Shown: positions 10,801 to 25,800 of the stretch, in pieces
Layout of the letters: each line of letters opens with the position of its first letter
Numbering within the stretch: the first letter of the stretch is position 1
Assembly: GCA_030765055.1 (NCBI GenBank)
Contig: CM060953.1
Coordinates: forward strand, 8,274,300-8,338,299
Source: Mantis religiosa
Taxonomy: Eukaryota; Arthropoda; Insecta; Mantodea; Mantidae
DNA length: 64,000 bases
Direction of reading: 5' to 3'
The notes under the pieces: generated by a model
Databases searched by the model: none
Seen by the model: only the letters and a program-made list of their open reading frames with translations
Told to the model about the DNA's origin: nothing
Translations under genes and position numbers: made by a program

Positions 10801-13800
10801 CTGTCTGCATAAGACAGTCTCTGTTTAATAAAGGGAATTTAGCATGTTTTTCACTCCCAAATTCTGAGACCATGAAATATTTCCATTTACAACAGATTTC
10901 CGCTTAAACAGGAGTGCATTGAAGGCAGGTTTTATTGTATATGGTATTTTAATCAAAATTTGTAAGAAATTTTTGAGAAAATAAGGTTTGTGAAATATTT
11001 CCTGTAAACGATAGTCTGGGATGGGATGAGTTTTCTTGAAAATCATGTCCTATCCTTGAATGATACCAGCTGACACTTTGTTTTTTGGCTGTGATACATG
11101 CATACATGGACTATTTCCCAAAAATGCTGGTGGTTGTTTTTTTTTTTTTTGGCCCTTTTATTTATGTCAAAATGTGTTTCAAGTGAAATTTTAGTGAAAT
11201 TTCTGCCTTATATATGGAGGTATGAGACTGGCAGTCAAGTTGTTTGAATGAATATCGTACTTCAATAGGAAAGATGCCTGATGTTGATTACTTGATGGAA
11301 ATACAGTATTTTTCAAATTTGTGAGTACAAATATGCAGGCAATTCAAATGAATATTTGGTTGTATTCAAAGTATTTCTCTAATCATTTTTCTAAACTATT
11401 GTTACAACATCTTATAGATGCAATACAGGATTTATTCAAGAGGAAGAAGGAAGTTATATTCTCTTACCTTATGTATTCATCTTTATTTTCATTTGTCAGA
11501 GGAATGTTTGCTCCATCTGGTTTTAATTCTCTTTGCGAAAAATGACCAAAACTTTCTTCATCTACACAGAAAGTAAGCTCAAGTTCTGATGGATCATTTT
11601 CTTTTATCCATAAAAGTGAATTGTAATATTCAGAATCCACACTCTCCATATCTTTCAGGTCAATGGTTTTACCAAGCATCATTTTGTAAAATGGACGGAT
11701 AAAGAAAGCTGAAAATTGTCAAACAATTTGGAATTAAATAAAACATAACATTATGTAACGATTATATTTCTACCTATATCTCAGCTGATTAATCTGACAA
11801 GGACATGCATTAAGAGAAATATATAAAAAGACCCAGCAAATCAGAGTAGCTACAAAAAGATGACTTATGAGCTTTGTAAGACTGTTTTATTCATGAAAGA
11901 CTTTAGTAAAAGGATCTATATGAGGTGCAGCATATGTTTGGAAATCTCTAACTACAGAATAGTAGAAGTGCTTGGATTTTGTGTAGGTAATGGATATTAT
12001 TCAGAAACCAAAGAATTGCATTTTTTTTTTTCATTCCAATGTTTTCTTAACTAATACAAACATTTTAAGAGAACCCTTACATTTTTGCATTTCAACAGTA
12101 AAAATAATGCATCCACAGATAGCTCCAAAATGAATAAGTGAATAGTTTATACCACATGTTGCCACACTGTGACATCATTAGCTTCCATCCTATGACTTCA
12201 AGCAGTATTCCAAAATGGCAGACAGTGTTTCATTTTGACTGCATGCTACAATAGAATTCTGGATATTAATCAAGGCTTCGCGGGTGATCAGCCGTGTCAA
12301 ATTAAGATCCTGAAGAAGGCCATGGAGTTTACAATGGCTGAAAGCTCCACGTTTATTAATTTGACACGGCTGGTCACCCGCGAAGCCTTGATTAGTAATG
12401 CTCGCTGTGAAAGCTTCAAGTCTTACAATTCTGGATATGTTTTCTATTGCGTTCCGCAGAAACTTTTTATATGTCTAACATCTGACTGGCTGAAATAAGT
12501 GCTAATGGAAACTGCTGAAGTTGACATGAGTAGCAGTGCTGGTAAACTTGATTGTTGCAGAGCCACTCACTGCCAACCTCGGAACCAATGCCCCAGATAT
12601 ATGAGTTGCAGAGAATATTAAAACTGCATGTGTCCACCATATATGCCATTGTTAGAAGTAAGCTACCTTTACCACTTATTGCTAAAATGAATATCCTGTT
12701 CAATCCCTGCCATTCCAGTAAATCAACTTTGTAAGTTGTTATTTCACTGATATGGCCGGTTTCATACTGTGAAACTTGCACCATTGTCAAGATGAGGAAC
12801 AATGTATGCAGTTCCCCTATCAAAAAAGGTTACTAGTGCACAAGTTATGTTGATAGTGTGATGTTGCCCTTCATCCCATTACGAAACAGGATCAGAAATA
12901 TGAAATATTTTTGCATAGGTGAGGGCATGAACAGTTCTCGGAGTCCAAGGCAAACGTATTTGCTTTGAGAATTCTAGGTTATCATCTGTCCAAAATCTCC
13001 TACTTATGCCAAAGTATATTCCAATGTGTAAGGACTATGATACCATGAAGCATAAGTACTCCTATTTATCCAGTAGGATGTATAGGTTTCCAGGTTTACT
13101 GGCCGTGGTCTAGTAGGAAAAAATGAAGTTCCTGATGTTTCGTTCTATGTGCATCAAGCATCCTCAGACGACTCATGGCAAACTAGAGTGGCTCCGTCCG
13201 TCCATAGTGCTGACTGGCTGTATAAAGCCAAAAGCTTTTTGCTGCGTGTGCACCCGTTAAGGGTTTTGAGGTGGATTTTTGTTTTTGAGATTACAATTTT
13301 GTACCTTCAGGTTGTGGAAATGGACAGAGTGGCTCCAGCATAGCACACCAATATATATAGGCGGGAGAGAGACCGCCTACTTAACTCCTATTGGCTGCGC
13401 GTCCGCCAGTCACAAGACGGCTGCTATGCCTATGTCTCGGTTAGTCTCTGGTTTCGTCCTTGTGTTTTGTAACACGGGAAACCAGGTTTTGTGCAAAACG
13501 TGCTGCTTCCTCCTTCCTGTTAAAATTATGTTTGTGCTTGAAAATTTCAATAGCCTCCCGATAAAGTCTGGCGTGCACTATGCCAGAGCCACTTTAGTTT
13601 GCCATCAGAAATTTCATTGTTTTCCTAATAGACCATGGCCAGTAAACCCGCAAAACCTCTACATCTTACTGAATAGACGCCAGCCATGAAAGCTTAAATT
13701 GTTACTCCTATTTATGTTCAGCTAGTTCTACACAAGAGGGCATCTCTGTAGGTGTTGACACTACCTTTGATGAGAACCTGAGTTTCAAGTTCATCAACAG

Positions 13801-16800
13801 ATACTCTCCAATTGTCATCCAGAAGTTCACCAAATCAAAATTCAACAGTCAACATTCGCCGAGGATGTTAGGAATGTCCTAACAAAATACCTTCTAGGTA
13901 AACACTAGCTATATATGGAGCATGCAGTACAAGTTTGACTCAAAATTATACAGTTGTTTTGTTCGAACAAAATATTCATTAAAGCAGTTTTTGTAAACTG
14001 TATCATTGCATCAATCAATGCTAACTGTTTTAGTGCAATAGTGGATAAGAAGCTCTTTGATTCTCTATGCCCAGATATAAAGATCACGGGAAAGGGACAC
14101 ATATATAGATAAGATAAAAATGAAAAAGTGGACAATGCATGGTTATATCTACAGTAGTCACTACATTTTAATATAAAAAGTATGTTTTTATAACGTAAAT
14201 TGGTTAAGATAGACATGAACCTGGGTGAAGTCAAGCTATATTCAAATTTAATTTGCTTAGCATAAATTGTTTCTTCATTATGGTGTGTGTAGGCTTGAAA
14301 GGGTAGAATCATATTGAAAAATTCAATGCTATAGCCAGGATTTGAACCATGGATCTTCAGTTTACCCTTCTGCCATTCTAAACAACTGCAATATTAAAGA
14401 AACATTTTTCCCAGTATACCACAGGGCGGTGTTAAACTTCGAAATGAAATGAAACGTGTAGTGTTTCACGCCCACTTTTACTACATACGGCACTGCATGT
14501 GGTGACACTGATGATACATGAGTTGAAGATGGAGCACTGGTGGAATGAGATGGCGGGGGAAACCGGAGGTCCCAGAGAAAACCCGCCCCAGCGCCATGTT
14601 GTCCACCACAAATCTCACTTTGCGGTAGCCTGGGATCGAACCCAGGCTGCCTTGGTGAGAGCCAAGTGGTCTAACCACTGAGCCACGGCGCGGCCGTTAA
14701 ACTTCGAGGTAACATATCCAAATGGGAACTTAAAATCTCTAAAGTACCTCTAGTTCTGAAATTCTTAGTTAATCATTAATTAGCTCAATCAATAATTGTT
14801 CATTTCCACCTGCCATGTGTAGGCTCAAGTTCTTACCATCTAGAAGTTTCCCATGATACACAGCCATACCAGCAATTCTCCCAATGAATTTGAAATAATT
14901 GAGATGTTCTTCATTGCACAGCCCCGAAAATGGATTGATCTGAAGAGTATAATTGTCCCTGTATAACAAGCATAAAACTACATTTGATGCGATATCAAAG
15001 TTTTCCTGCTCTGCAATTAAACATGTACAATTTGCTTTCAACAGGGGTTGGCTGGTAAGTCCCGGGCATCAATAAAAAAAAAAAAATAAAAAAAATTTAA
15101 TGATTTTTTTTTCTTTATTCTTCCACACTCATGGAATGTTCTAAACAATCAGGACGGTGTTAGAAAAAAGACGAACTCTCCAGAAATCCATCTCCTTCCC
15201 CCCACCATTTCAGCAAGCTTTTATTCCTGCACTGCACTGTCCGTCTTTTTGAACTTGTCGGCCGCGCTGCCTCGCTGCAACAATAATCTCCAGAAAGGCT
15301 AGTACATTTGTCATATCACTGTTCTAGTTTAATCAAACCATCTCTGTAGTGTGATTTATCATAGTTCTCGAAATAACTGTTTATCGCATCAATGACCACC
15401 TCGTTGCTGTGAAATCTTTGTCCAAGAAATTTTTTTGAGGTTTGGGAACAGGTGATAGTCACTGGGTACTAGATCTGGCAAATAGGGTGGATGTTCAAGC
15501 AATTCAAACTTTAATTCGCACTTTTTTCCCATTGCAATGACTGAACGATGGGCTGGCGCACTGTCGTTAAGAAACAGATGTTTTTCTTTGCCAATTGCAT
15601 CTTTTTCTTTTCACCTCATCACTCAAACATTGCAGTAAGCTTTCGTAGAAATCACCCGTGATAATACTTTTACCCTTTTCCAAGTAATCAATCAAAATAA
15701 TTCCCTGTGCATTCCAGAAAACACTTGCCATAACCTTGTTAGCTGACATAATTGACTGCTTTTTGGAGTTCGTTCACCTGAAGCAATCAATTGTTTTGTG
15801 ATTTACTTTCTGGAGTGTAGTGATGTATCCAAGTTTCATTCATGGTATTAAACTATCTCAAAAATTCAATGGGATTTTTACAGTAGAGCTCCAAATTCTT
15901 AACAGAAACAGTTTTTCTTTGCAACTTTTGGTCAGGTGTCAACAAACTCGGCACCCATCTTTCACAGACCATGTGAAAGCCCAAAACATTACTTAAAATT
16001 ATTTCCTGCATATTCTTTTGATATGTTTAAGCCTCTGCTATCTCAAACAAATTTAATCTGCGGTTTTCCATTACTAAATGATGACTTTTTTCAATAATCT
16101 CTTGGAGTTGTGACTTTCACAGGACGTCCAGAGCGAGGCTCATCACTAGTACTCGTACGTCCCATTTTAAACTCTACAACCCACCTTTTAATTATTATAT
16201 ATGAAGGGACAGAGTCTTTCAATGTACTGTCCATTTCCTCCTTGATTTCTTTAGACATTAAGTCTTTCAAATTGAAGTATTTAATCACTGCTCGTTTTTC
16301 CAAATCCTCCATTTTCGTGAAACCTCTGCACTTGTCTTGTTTAAAATGATGTCATTCCAAAACTAAACAAGCTATTGACTTGTAACTACGGATACAAGCT
16401 AGTCTAGAGTTAAACTATATGATACTATCTATCAAACTGGCCCAGTGGTGCCATCTCTATGTGAGGCCTGGGACTTATCAGCTGACCCTCGTATATATAT
16501 CTTTAATTTCTGTTATTAAACTATTTCTACTTCTGCATAGAAATCTTATGTGTCAAAATCTACACATGAATAGATTCCCACTCATCATAGTTTTACAATA
16601 AAATAATTATGTATATAAATGTAGTTAATACTTTCAAAAAGAGGTGACTAAAATAATGTATAAATGAATTTTTATATAGAACTGAAACTGTTTATTATAT
16701 TACTCAAAGCAATAATCTATTATATAATACAATAAAGCAAACCAAACAAAAATTTTATTTACAATTAAAATTGTGTATGCTGGGCTTTATGATAGTGATG

Positions 16801-19800
16801 TGCTCTAACAATTTAGTTATTAAATTGCTTTGACACTACATCACTTATTAATAAGCAAAACATATTTCAGGTGTTAATTGCTCCCATCTTCAGTTCCTAG
16901 TCAACTGTCTATGTCATTCATTGTGGTGGTTGGATGAATTTCTGTATATCACTTGTCACGATTTCAAAACTGCAAATGTTTTATGTTTTTCCCAAACTGC
17001 AAGTCTTATTTATCCCAAAATTTTCTTTAGCATTATCTAATTTCTGTGTGCTGGTCTCTCAAAAAATGCCAAATTACTCCTGATTCTTCAAAGGGTAGAG
17101 TTAAACTGAAAAATACAATGCCAAAGCCGGAATTTGAACCACATATCTACCGGTCTCTGTTCAGTTGCTCTTAACCACTGAGCTAGCATGGCAACGTGCC
17201 AGCATAACACTAAATCCTCCAACTGACTCGTTAGTAAACCGCTAGGGGATCTCATGTACAATGAGATATGTATCTTTTGTGACGACATACTATGCTGTAA
17301 GTACTTCAGTCCAAGGCTTCATACTTTAGACCATCAATTACTCCTGATTTGTTTTTTCAGTTTTATGTTTTTGATGTATTTTTTTAGTTTTTGTTTCTTT
17401 TAGTTTTGGAAAGTTAATTCAAAGCAACAGCCTCACCAAGAAATTCCTTTAAAAGACATCAGAGGATGACTTGGTGCAACAGTCTCTAACATGAGGGCAT
17501 TATGCTCAGGCAGTTGGTATGAGCTTGAAGATGGGAACAAACAAGTCCTGCTTTACATAAAAGTAACATATTATGTTTAAACTTAAAGGGAGTCGATTAA
17601 TGACACTAAACAACACTTTTAAATTTTTCCGGAACATGTTTCAGAGACTTTGCCTCCATCCTCAATCTGCCATCGACTGGTTCTCATTGGTGTAGTTGAT
17701 GATATTTTGTCATAGGTCTCCTCTGGTGGCAGTTCGAGGAACTTGCTGAACAAATCTTCCTCAAACTGCCACCAGAGAAGACCTATGACAAAATATCATC
17801 AACTACACCAATGAGAACCAGTCGATGGCCGGTTGAGGATGGAGGCAAAGTCTTTGAAACATGTTCCGGAAAAATTTAAAAGTGTTGTGTGTTTGGAGGA
17901 ATTTAGTAACAGTGACGTCAAAATTAATATAAAAATTATTTGTGGTTGGTTTATTGACACTCGTCACTTACTTTTTCATATATTTATGAGAAATAAATAA
18001 AATATCTCATAAATATATGAAAAAGTAAGTGACGAGTGTCAATAAACCAACCACAAATAATTTTTATTTTAAAAGTGTTGTTTAGTGTCATTAATCGACT
18101 CCCTTTAAATTTAATTTATTATAACAACACTGTTTTGAACACTTCCAAGAAAGGAACATATTATGTGTTTCAAATGGAAGTTTTATAATAACGTAGTTGT
18201 TGAAATCACAATTGCAACATGGAGATTCGTATATTACGCAAATGGTTTAAATATTTAATTTAAATTAATTATAGGTTATGAATTACTTGTTTTTCTAATC
18301 CAACGAAAATACCAGTGGTGCATCCGTATAGCTGTGAATGATACATTAAGAGATAATTCATCATTGTCATTGTCTTCATCGTCTGAGTATTGCCAATTTA
18401 TGATGGTAGGTTCCAAAATCTCGTTACGTGCTATTTCTTTCCAAAAGTCATCTTCTTGTAGTTCATATGATGTCTCACACAGTTTTCCCAGTCTTGAGTT
18501 CCTTGTCAATTTCTTTGTGAATAAGTCGTTCAATGTCAGTCAGTTTAAAAATATTATTTCTGTTTGCAACATAATTTGAGCCCACATTAACTCTATTGGA
18601 TTGTTCTAGCAGTAGTAAGGGGGAGGGGGAGGTGGTCTCATTGATCCAGCTGATACACTTTTTCATAGAAGAGTAACTGAATAGTACTGCTTTAAACTCT
18701 AGAGTAAATAGAGATTACGAACCATTCATAAACAAAGATATAATGTGACCAGCAGGAAGTGTATTGTTTCATCTCATAGAATTTAACAAACACCTTGGCT
18801 TATTCAAAGTACATATTTCTTTTATCCCATCATATCAATGTTTACGTTTCAGTTCTGAGTAACTTCAAATATACGTTCACGCATACATGCCAACCAATAA
18901 TGATATTCATTACAGTGCTTACATCGCAATGCATTGTTATAATATAATAGTATCTACTTTAGTTATTTGTATTAGGAAAACTATTTGAGTTAAACATATA
19001 GATTTTTTACGGTCATGTTAGATACATTACTCTCTCCTTCCTCATGGATCAGTTTTGGTAAAATCTGAATTTTTGTCTTAGAGCGAATAGTATTTCATAC
19101 AGATTGATTAGATTGGCGCTCATCACACACCACTTAGGGGGAATGCAATACGACAACACCGCAGGACTCCCATTGGTTGATCACCTAGTAGCGCTCAAGG
19201 ACAAACACCTTCCCATTTGAAACACATAATAGTATCAGTAAATCTGACTCATATATATTATCTTTAAGTGATTATAATCACTCTACATAAAAGTAGCAGA
19301 ATTGGAAACATATTAGGATATATCAAACCTCTCAGAAATAATAAAAGCCTTAAGATCTGAATCATGTTTAGTAAGGTTTTAGTATTTTATGGCTAACCAG
19401 TTAACAAAACGTTCCTTCCCAATGAAGATGACTTGAGTTTATATTTGGACAATTCAATATTTTATTTGTTCATATAATATGTTAAATGTATTTTAATCAA
19501 AACTATTTAGAACCATTTGTGAGAAAATCATAGCTTCAAAGATCTTTCCTTGTAAAGGGGGAGGGGGATTTTCTTGAAAATTTTTGTTTGGTATTTATTC
19601 AACTTTTCATTTTTGAGTTTATCTATTCAACATTTACATACACTTTTTTCTTCACTCAGTAATCTCAAAACATGTATTTTAAGTGAAATCTCAATATCAA
19701 ATTTTTGGATAGAAAGTAATGTTTCCACTACCTGCCAGATAATGGCAGAAAAAGTAAAAATTAGAAATACCTGTTAACAATGAAGTGCTATAGAAATAGG

Positions 19801-22800
19801 GAAATGTGAATAATTAAACTTACAAACTGATTATCTATCAAGGCTACAATTATGATCTAGGAATATTTTAGATATGTGTAAATATTACAACTTACATGGC
19901 AGAATATTCAAACAATCCATAGTATGGATTAAACATCTCCTTTGAAAGGAGAAAGAACCATTCTCTCGCTAATCCACCATAATCTAAGCCTACTTCACCC
20001 TCAAACTCTACCCACAGTTTTGTTTTCAGAAGATCCATTCGATTTACACTGCTTATGATTCGATATGAATCTTCTAAAATATTCTGTCTTCTGACCTTGA
20101 TTTCAAATTTATTTGGTACATTGTTCTGCAACAAAGCAAAAATATTTAATTTTTAGAGCCAGATTCACAGAAAAAGTTAATTGAATATTCCTGTAATGTT
20201 GCTGATACTTACAGGTTTTCTCAATTGTGATTTTAAGTACTCATACTTTCTCTTGTAATCTCTTGAATATGGCACAGCCTGAAACAAAGGCAAAAATAAG
20301 CATATCAAATTTGTGCATTTTATTTTACTTTTCTATTTTCAGTACTGTCATTTTTTCCAACACTCCTAAACAAATGAACGTAAACAAGGAGCAGAAAAAC
20401 TCATTTACATACTTTATTAAAACAAATAACACCTCACATGTTTTGAGAGTCCACTAATCTCATCAGCAGCTTTAATAAAATGTGTAAATAAGTTTTTCCA
20501 CTTCATATTTAGTTTTATTTCAAATCCTTCATTGGAACTGCTTCTATACTATTACTTACAACTCCTAACCAAATTTTCCTATTTCATCTTTACTACATCA
20601 TACATATTCTTTGTTTTATTTTCTATGCATTTATAATTTAAAGTTTTCTTAATCTATCTGTGTAACAACTGTATATATAACAAAATTAAGGTTAAAATAG
20701 TATCTTGTATGCCATTTATTGGCATATGTAAAGAATATATTCGATACTGAAAAAAATTATGTGCAAAAAGTGTAGAGCAATATAAGAACAACGGTTTGTG
20801 AAAGCTTTTTACTGTGCTGTATGCATCAACATTAAATACGAGGTTTGTTTGATAAGTCTGGTAAAACACTTTTTACTTCTCGACATTCTCCATTGATGGC
20901 TATACACTTGGTCCAGGGATGTTCCAGCTTTTTCATCCCGTCGGAAAAATAGGTTCTATCAAGGTCTGCAAAATACTCGTTGATGGTGACTATCACTTCT
21001 TCATTTGATGATAATTTTTTACCACCAAGCAAATTTTCAAGTTTGGGAGCAGGAATAAATCACTTGGGACTAAGTCTGGTGAATAAGTTGGATGAGGAAG
21101 CAATTACAAGCCAAACTCATGCACTTTCACGATTGCAATTACTATTGTGTGTGCTGGTGCATTATCCTAGTGAAAGAGCATTTTTTTATGTTTCAATCTC
21201 GGTTCTTTTCAGTCAACTCATGTTGCAAACAATCCAACAATGAAGCATAAGGCTCCAGTTATGGTTCTGCCTTTTTCCAAATAGTATATGAGGATTATTC
21301 CTTGAGAATTCAACCCAAAAAACAGTGGCCATCACCTTACCAGCTGACAAAATGGTCCTTGACTTCTTTGGTACACTTTCACCAGTCTTTGTCCATTGTT
21401 TTGACTACTGTTTTGACTCTGGTGTATAATGATGGATGCAATATTCATCCACAGTCACAGATCGGCGCAAAAAGTCTTGCAGATTGCACATTGCCTGACA
21501 CTTGGTAGAAGTGTTCTTCCAGATGAGCTTTTGGTCTACTGTGAGAAATCATGGCACCCATCTAGCACACAACTTTTTCATTGCCAATTTTTCATGCAGG
21601 ATATTGTGCACTCGTTCAGTTGAGATGCCTACAGCCTCAGCAATCTCATGAATTTTCATTTGGCAGTCCTGCGTAAACCAGATCATGGATTTTTTCAATG
21701 GTGTCCTGTGTGGTGACCTCGATTGGGCGACCAAAGCGTGATTCACCTTTGGTGCTTCTACGACCACGTATAAATTCATTGAGCCAAAAGTAAATGGTCT
21801 TCAATGTTAGTGAACTTCATCCAATTCAGTTTTGACTTGTACAGCAGTCCAGCCCTTCAAATGAAAATGTTTAAAAACAGCACAAAACTCTGTTTTTTCC
21901 ATTTTCAATCACAGCTATCACACTAACCAGTTCAGATAGCTGTCAACAATGAACTGTATATTGTAGCACATTCAAATTTTCTGAACAATCAAGCTTACCA
22001 CCCACAAAGTTGCAACAAAAAATTTCCATCCCTACATGGAAATTCACCAGACTTACCAAATGACACTCATATGTTAAGTTCATCTACAAATAATTTTATT
22101 AATGGTAACACCTGTTTGTGACATGTTGCAAGTAAATAAAATATACTCTTGTACATTAATGGTCACTGTTGATAGATAGTCTGTGATGGTACAGTATGTG
22201 CTAATTTCTCAGTGTGTATCAGAGTTCTGATGTATGCTATGTTGACGAAAAATTGTGAGCTATTGTAGATTTGTATGTATACCTAAGTTTTAAATTTCTT
22301 AAGCATTCCTTTAGTTCCGTTTGTGTCTCCTTTTCTTTTTCCTATTTTTTTTCAATTTGTCACCAATTCACTTCCAATTTCAATTGTATTTCATTAGTTA
22401 CTTACCGGACCAGCAATTTGAGGATTTGACAGTCTTGGATCCTCCCACTGTGTTGTTCTTGTATCTGTAAAACAAAAGGTTAATATATTAATAATTTATC
22501 TGAAGCATTTGTTTGTACTTAAAACAGAGTAATCCTCAAAAATAAATTACTGTAGAGAAATACAAATGCAAAATGGATCTAAAATACTCATTTAAATTAA
22601 TATAATTTTGAATCAAACTAATACTCAATGCTCCACTTATTGCTAGTATTTACCTAGAATGCATTTCGTTAGGATCTTCCTAACATCATCAGCTGTTGTC
22701 GACTAATGGATGTCGGTTCGGTGAACTCCTCGGAGGTGATAGGTGTGTCTCTGTTAGTATCTTGATGAACTTGAAATTTGGGTTTCCTTCAAAGGTTGTG

Positions 22801-25800
22801 TCGAAATTAAACAATTTTCTTTCATATTTCTTTATGAAGATTTTTTCCCACATGATTAATGCAATTGGACCTTGGACACTTTTTAATAAGTGAATTTCTC
22901 ATTCTATATCATTGAACTTGAACATTAGACTTAAAGAGCATTTTAGGAACATCAGGAACAAAGAAATAGATAAATCGGCGGTAGCGTACCATTTTTGGAA
23001 GGAGAATCATGACTTAGAACGAGAAATTCACTTATTAAAAAGTGTCCAAGGTCCATCTGCATTAACCACGAGGCAAAAAATCTTCATAAAGAAATATGAA
23101 AAAAAATTGTTTAATTTCGATACAACCTTTGAAGAAAACCCAAATTTCAAGTTCATCAAGATACCGACAGAGACGCACCTATCACCTCCGAGGAGTTCAC
23201 CGAACTGACGTCCATTAGTCGACAACTGATGATGTTAGAAAGATCCTAACGAAACACGTTCTAGGTAAATACTAGCAATAAGTGGTGCACTGAGTATTAG
23301 TTTGGCTCAAAATTATATTAATTTTGTGCTTCATTGTATCATAGTCCTTACACAATGGAATACTCATTTAAACTTTGGAACAGTATTTTTAAACCTTGTT
23401 GGGGGAAAATACAGTGAATTTGTAAAAGAACTGAAGTTACCTGACAGTGAAGCAATCATGGGCCTGGAGGATTTAGACAATTTTATCAAACAGATCAGTG
23501 AAGTGTGTTAGTAAGTGTTGTAATTTATTCACAGAGTGAAGTTTTCGATAGAGTCAACATGAAAAGTTCAATGCCACTATCTATCAAAAACCTTAGCCTA
23601 TATATGGCTAGTATGAAGAAATGATTAATTTCCATCAATTAACTAAAATAATAAGAGTGAAGTTGTTTTGACATTTACCAGGATAGTTCTAGAAGTTTCC
23701 AGTCTTGCTGGACAAAATTCTGTTGTGATATTTGTAACGGGAATTTATTTCGAGATTCAACTGTATTGGAACACCACAGTGAAGCGAAAAATTATTAAAT
23801 TTTAGATGAGTCGCATTTTTTACACATCTGCTTCACTTTCGTACCTATTTTGAGGACATGTTTCGCAAATCTTCGTTTGCATCTACGGCTCTTCCGGCAT
23901 CTACGGAATTTATTTGTTCTCCACTCGCAGCCGATAGGAAGCACGCCAACTTTTTTGTAAGATCCAAGTCGAGTTTTGATCAAATAAGAGTCATGAGATC
24001 TTTTCTCAGGTGTGGATGCGGATTTTTGGTGACAAATTAAATTTATATGATTCAGATTTCGTAATATATTATTTAATTGTATAATATGAACTACTATTCA
24101 CTCATTTCTATTACAAATATAGAATAACTCTTTTTGAATGTTATTAACTTTCCTTTACAATTATATTCACCGCAACATTTTTCATCGTTGTGAAACAAGA
24201 CTCAAGATTATAATACTTTTCTCAAGATTATTGATTTTCTTCTCACTATAGTTACTACCGCTTTATTTTGTGATTGGCCGATCCACTGGCACGTCACCAC
24301 ATCACGTCATACCACGTCACACCACTACTACTTCGGCCAATCACACAACTACATACATTTTTTTTATATATTTATAATTCCTCCGAACACAAAAATACTG
24401 TTACAAATTACATCTTATCCGCCAAGTAATTGCAGCTAACTTCTGCTCTACTGTCACATACGCTTACAAATAGTGAGTAAAAACTCAGTAAACAGGTGAC
24501 TCGTCAACAGTAGAAAATTTAAAATAATAATAATTACACAAAATAATAATAACACTAATAATATAAATACTAATAATACTAATATAATTACTAATAATAT
24601 CAATACAACTATATACAAATATTGTTATAATTATGACATGCCCTTGGAATAATATTGTCAGAATATTAGAATTACAAAATGACAAAAAATTTCATTATAA
24701 TTCAATTTTATCATCCATATATTCAATAATCGAGTAGTAGGCTTTGTCCATTAGTAGGTTTTTTATTGCTTTATTAAAGCATTTGAGGTTTTTCATTTCA
24801 CGGATTCTTACAGGTAATTTATTATATATTTTTATTCCTGCATATTGTGGGCTTTTTTCATACAGTGCTAATCTGTGCATGGGTGGTTTTAGATTATTTT
24901 TATTTCTCGTTCCATGATTATGTTGCATTTGTGAATTATAAATTGTATCAAAATTTCAATGGATGTATTTATTTATTTCATACAGGTATTGGGATGGTAA
25001 GGTTAATATCTTCAGGTTTTTGAACAGGTTTCTGCATGAAACTTTTGGTCTTGAGTCATTATGCGAATTATCTTTTTTTGACTTTTAAAGATCGTTTCCC
25101 ATCCCGTAGAGTTCCCCCATAGTATTATTCTGTATGTCATCAAAGAGCGGAAGTAACTGAAGTACACTATTTTTCTTGTTTCGAGGTTTGTTAATTTAGT
25201 TATGCAGCTCATATTGAAGGATGCACTGTTTAATCTTTTGGACAAATAACGGATGTGGTCATCCCATTTTAATTGTTGATTTAAAAAAATACCCAACATT
25301 TTTTAGTTTTCTGTAGGATTTATAGCATCAGTTGTGATAAACCTCTCCGAATTCTTTCCTTGAGTGCTGAACTGCATAACTGATGTTTTGGAGGTGTTAA
25401 GCTTGAGGCCATTACTCGTGAACCACTTCTGTAAGTGAGTTATGTATGTATTTATTAACTGCAATTGGGTACTACCCGGTGGCAGAGTTAAGAATACAGA
25501 TCAAATTACATATACTAGATTTACAACAATAATACAGTAAACAATACAAACATGATATTATTTTACTTTAGTTACTTAAAACTTATCTAATTACTTCTCT
25601 ATTTACATATTATATACCATTATAATTCACAAGTTAAACTATAAACCATCTAGATTTTTTCTAAATTTCTTCAACGACAGGGGGCAGCCCTGAAAGACTG
25701 CTACAGGCAATTCATTCCATTCTTCAATGGTTCTATTAACAAAAGAAAATTTTCCTACGTCGGTTCTGTATCTTCTACCCTTAATTTTATACCTATGATC

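Larger units (their letters stand above)
17577..18154. mobile_element. PLE family C, inverted twin copy, with nested PLE
   Basis: Flanked by a perfect 12-base duplication aacatattatgt (17565-17576 and 18155-18166). The outer arms read taaagggagtcgattaatga and its inverse. The inner arms pair over ggtggcagttcgagg and cctcaaactgccacc. A second palindromic PLE (about 17890-18069) sits inside the right arm with its own duplication tttaaaagtgttgt. Confidence 0.87.
22597..23358. mobile_element. PLE family H, inverted twin copy with endonuclease tails
   Basis: Two inverted copies meet near 22905. The duplication aatactcatttaaa lies at 22583-22596 and 23359-23372. Both arms encode the end of the GIY-YIG protein. 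Hammerhead cores lie at 22657-22692 (minus) and 23226-23261 (plus). The termini are cctagaatgcatttcg and tctaggtaaatactagc. Confidence 0.9.

Noticed and set aside
14634..14700. A tRNA gene
   Set aside because: A and B boxes are present, but the unit continues into a SINE body and similar tRNA-like heads in the window are dispersed repeats.
16790..17030. Confident hammerhead call in the family L pieces
   Set aside because: The box and GAAA-like strings are present but stem II does not pair well, so it is listed only as a tentative PLE end.
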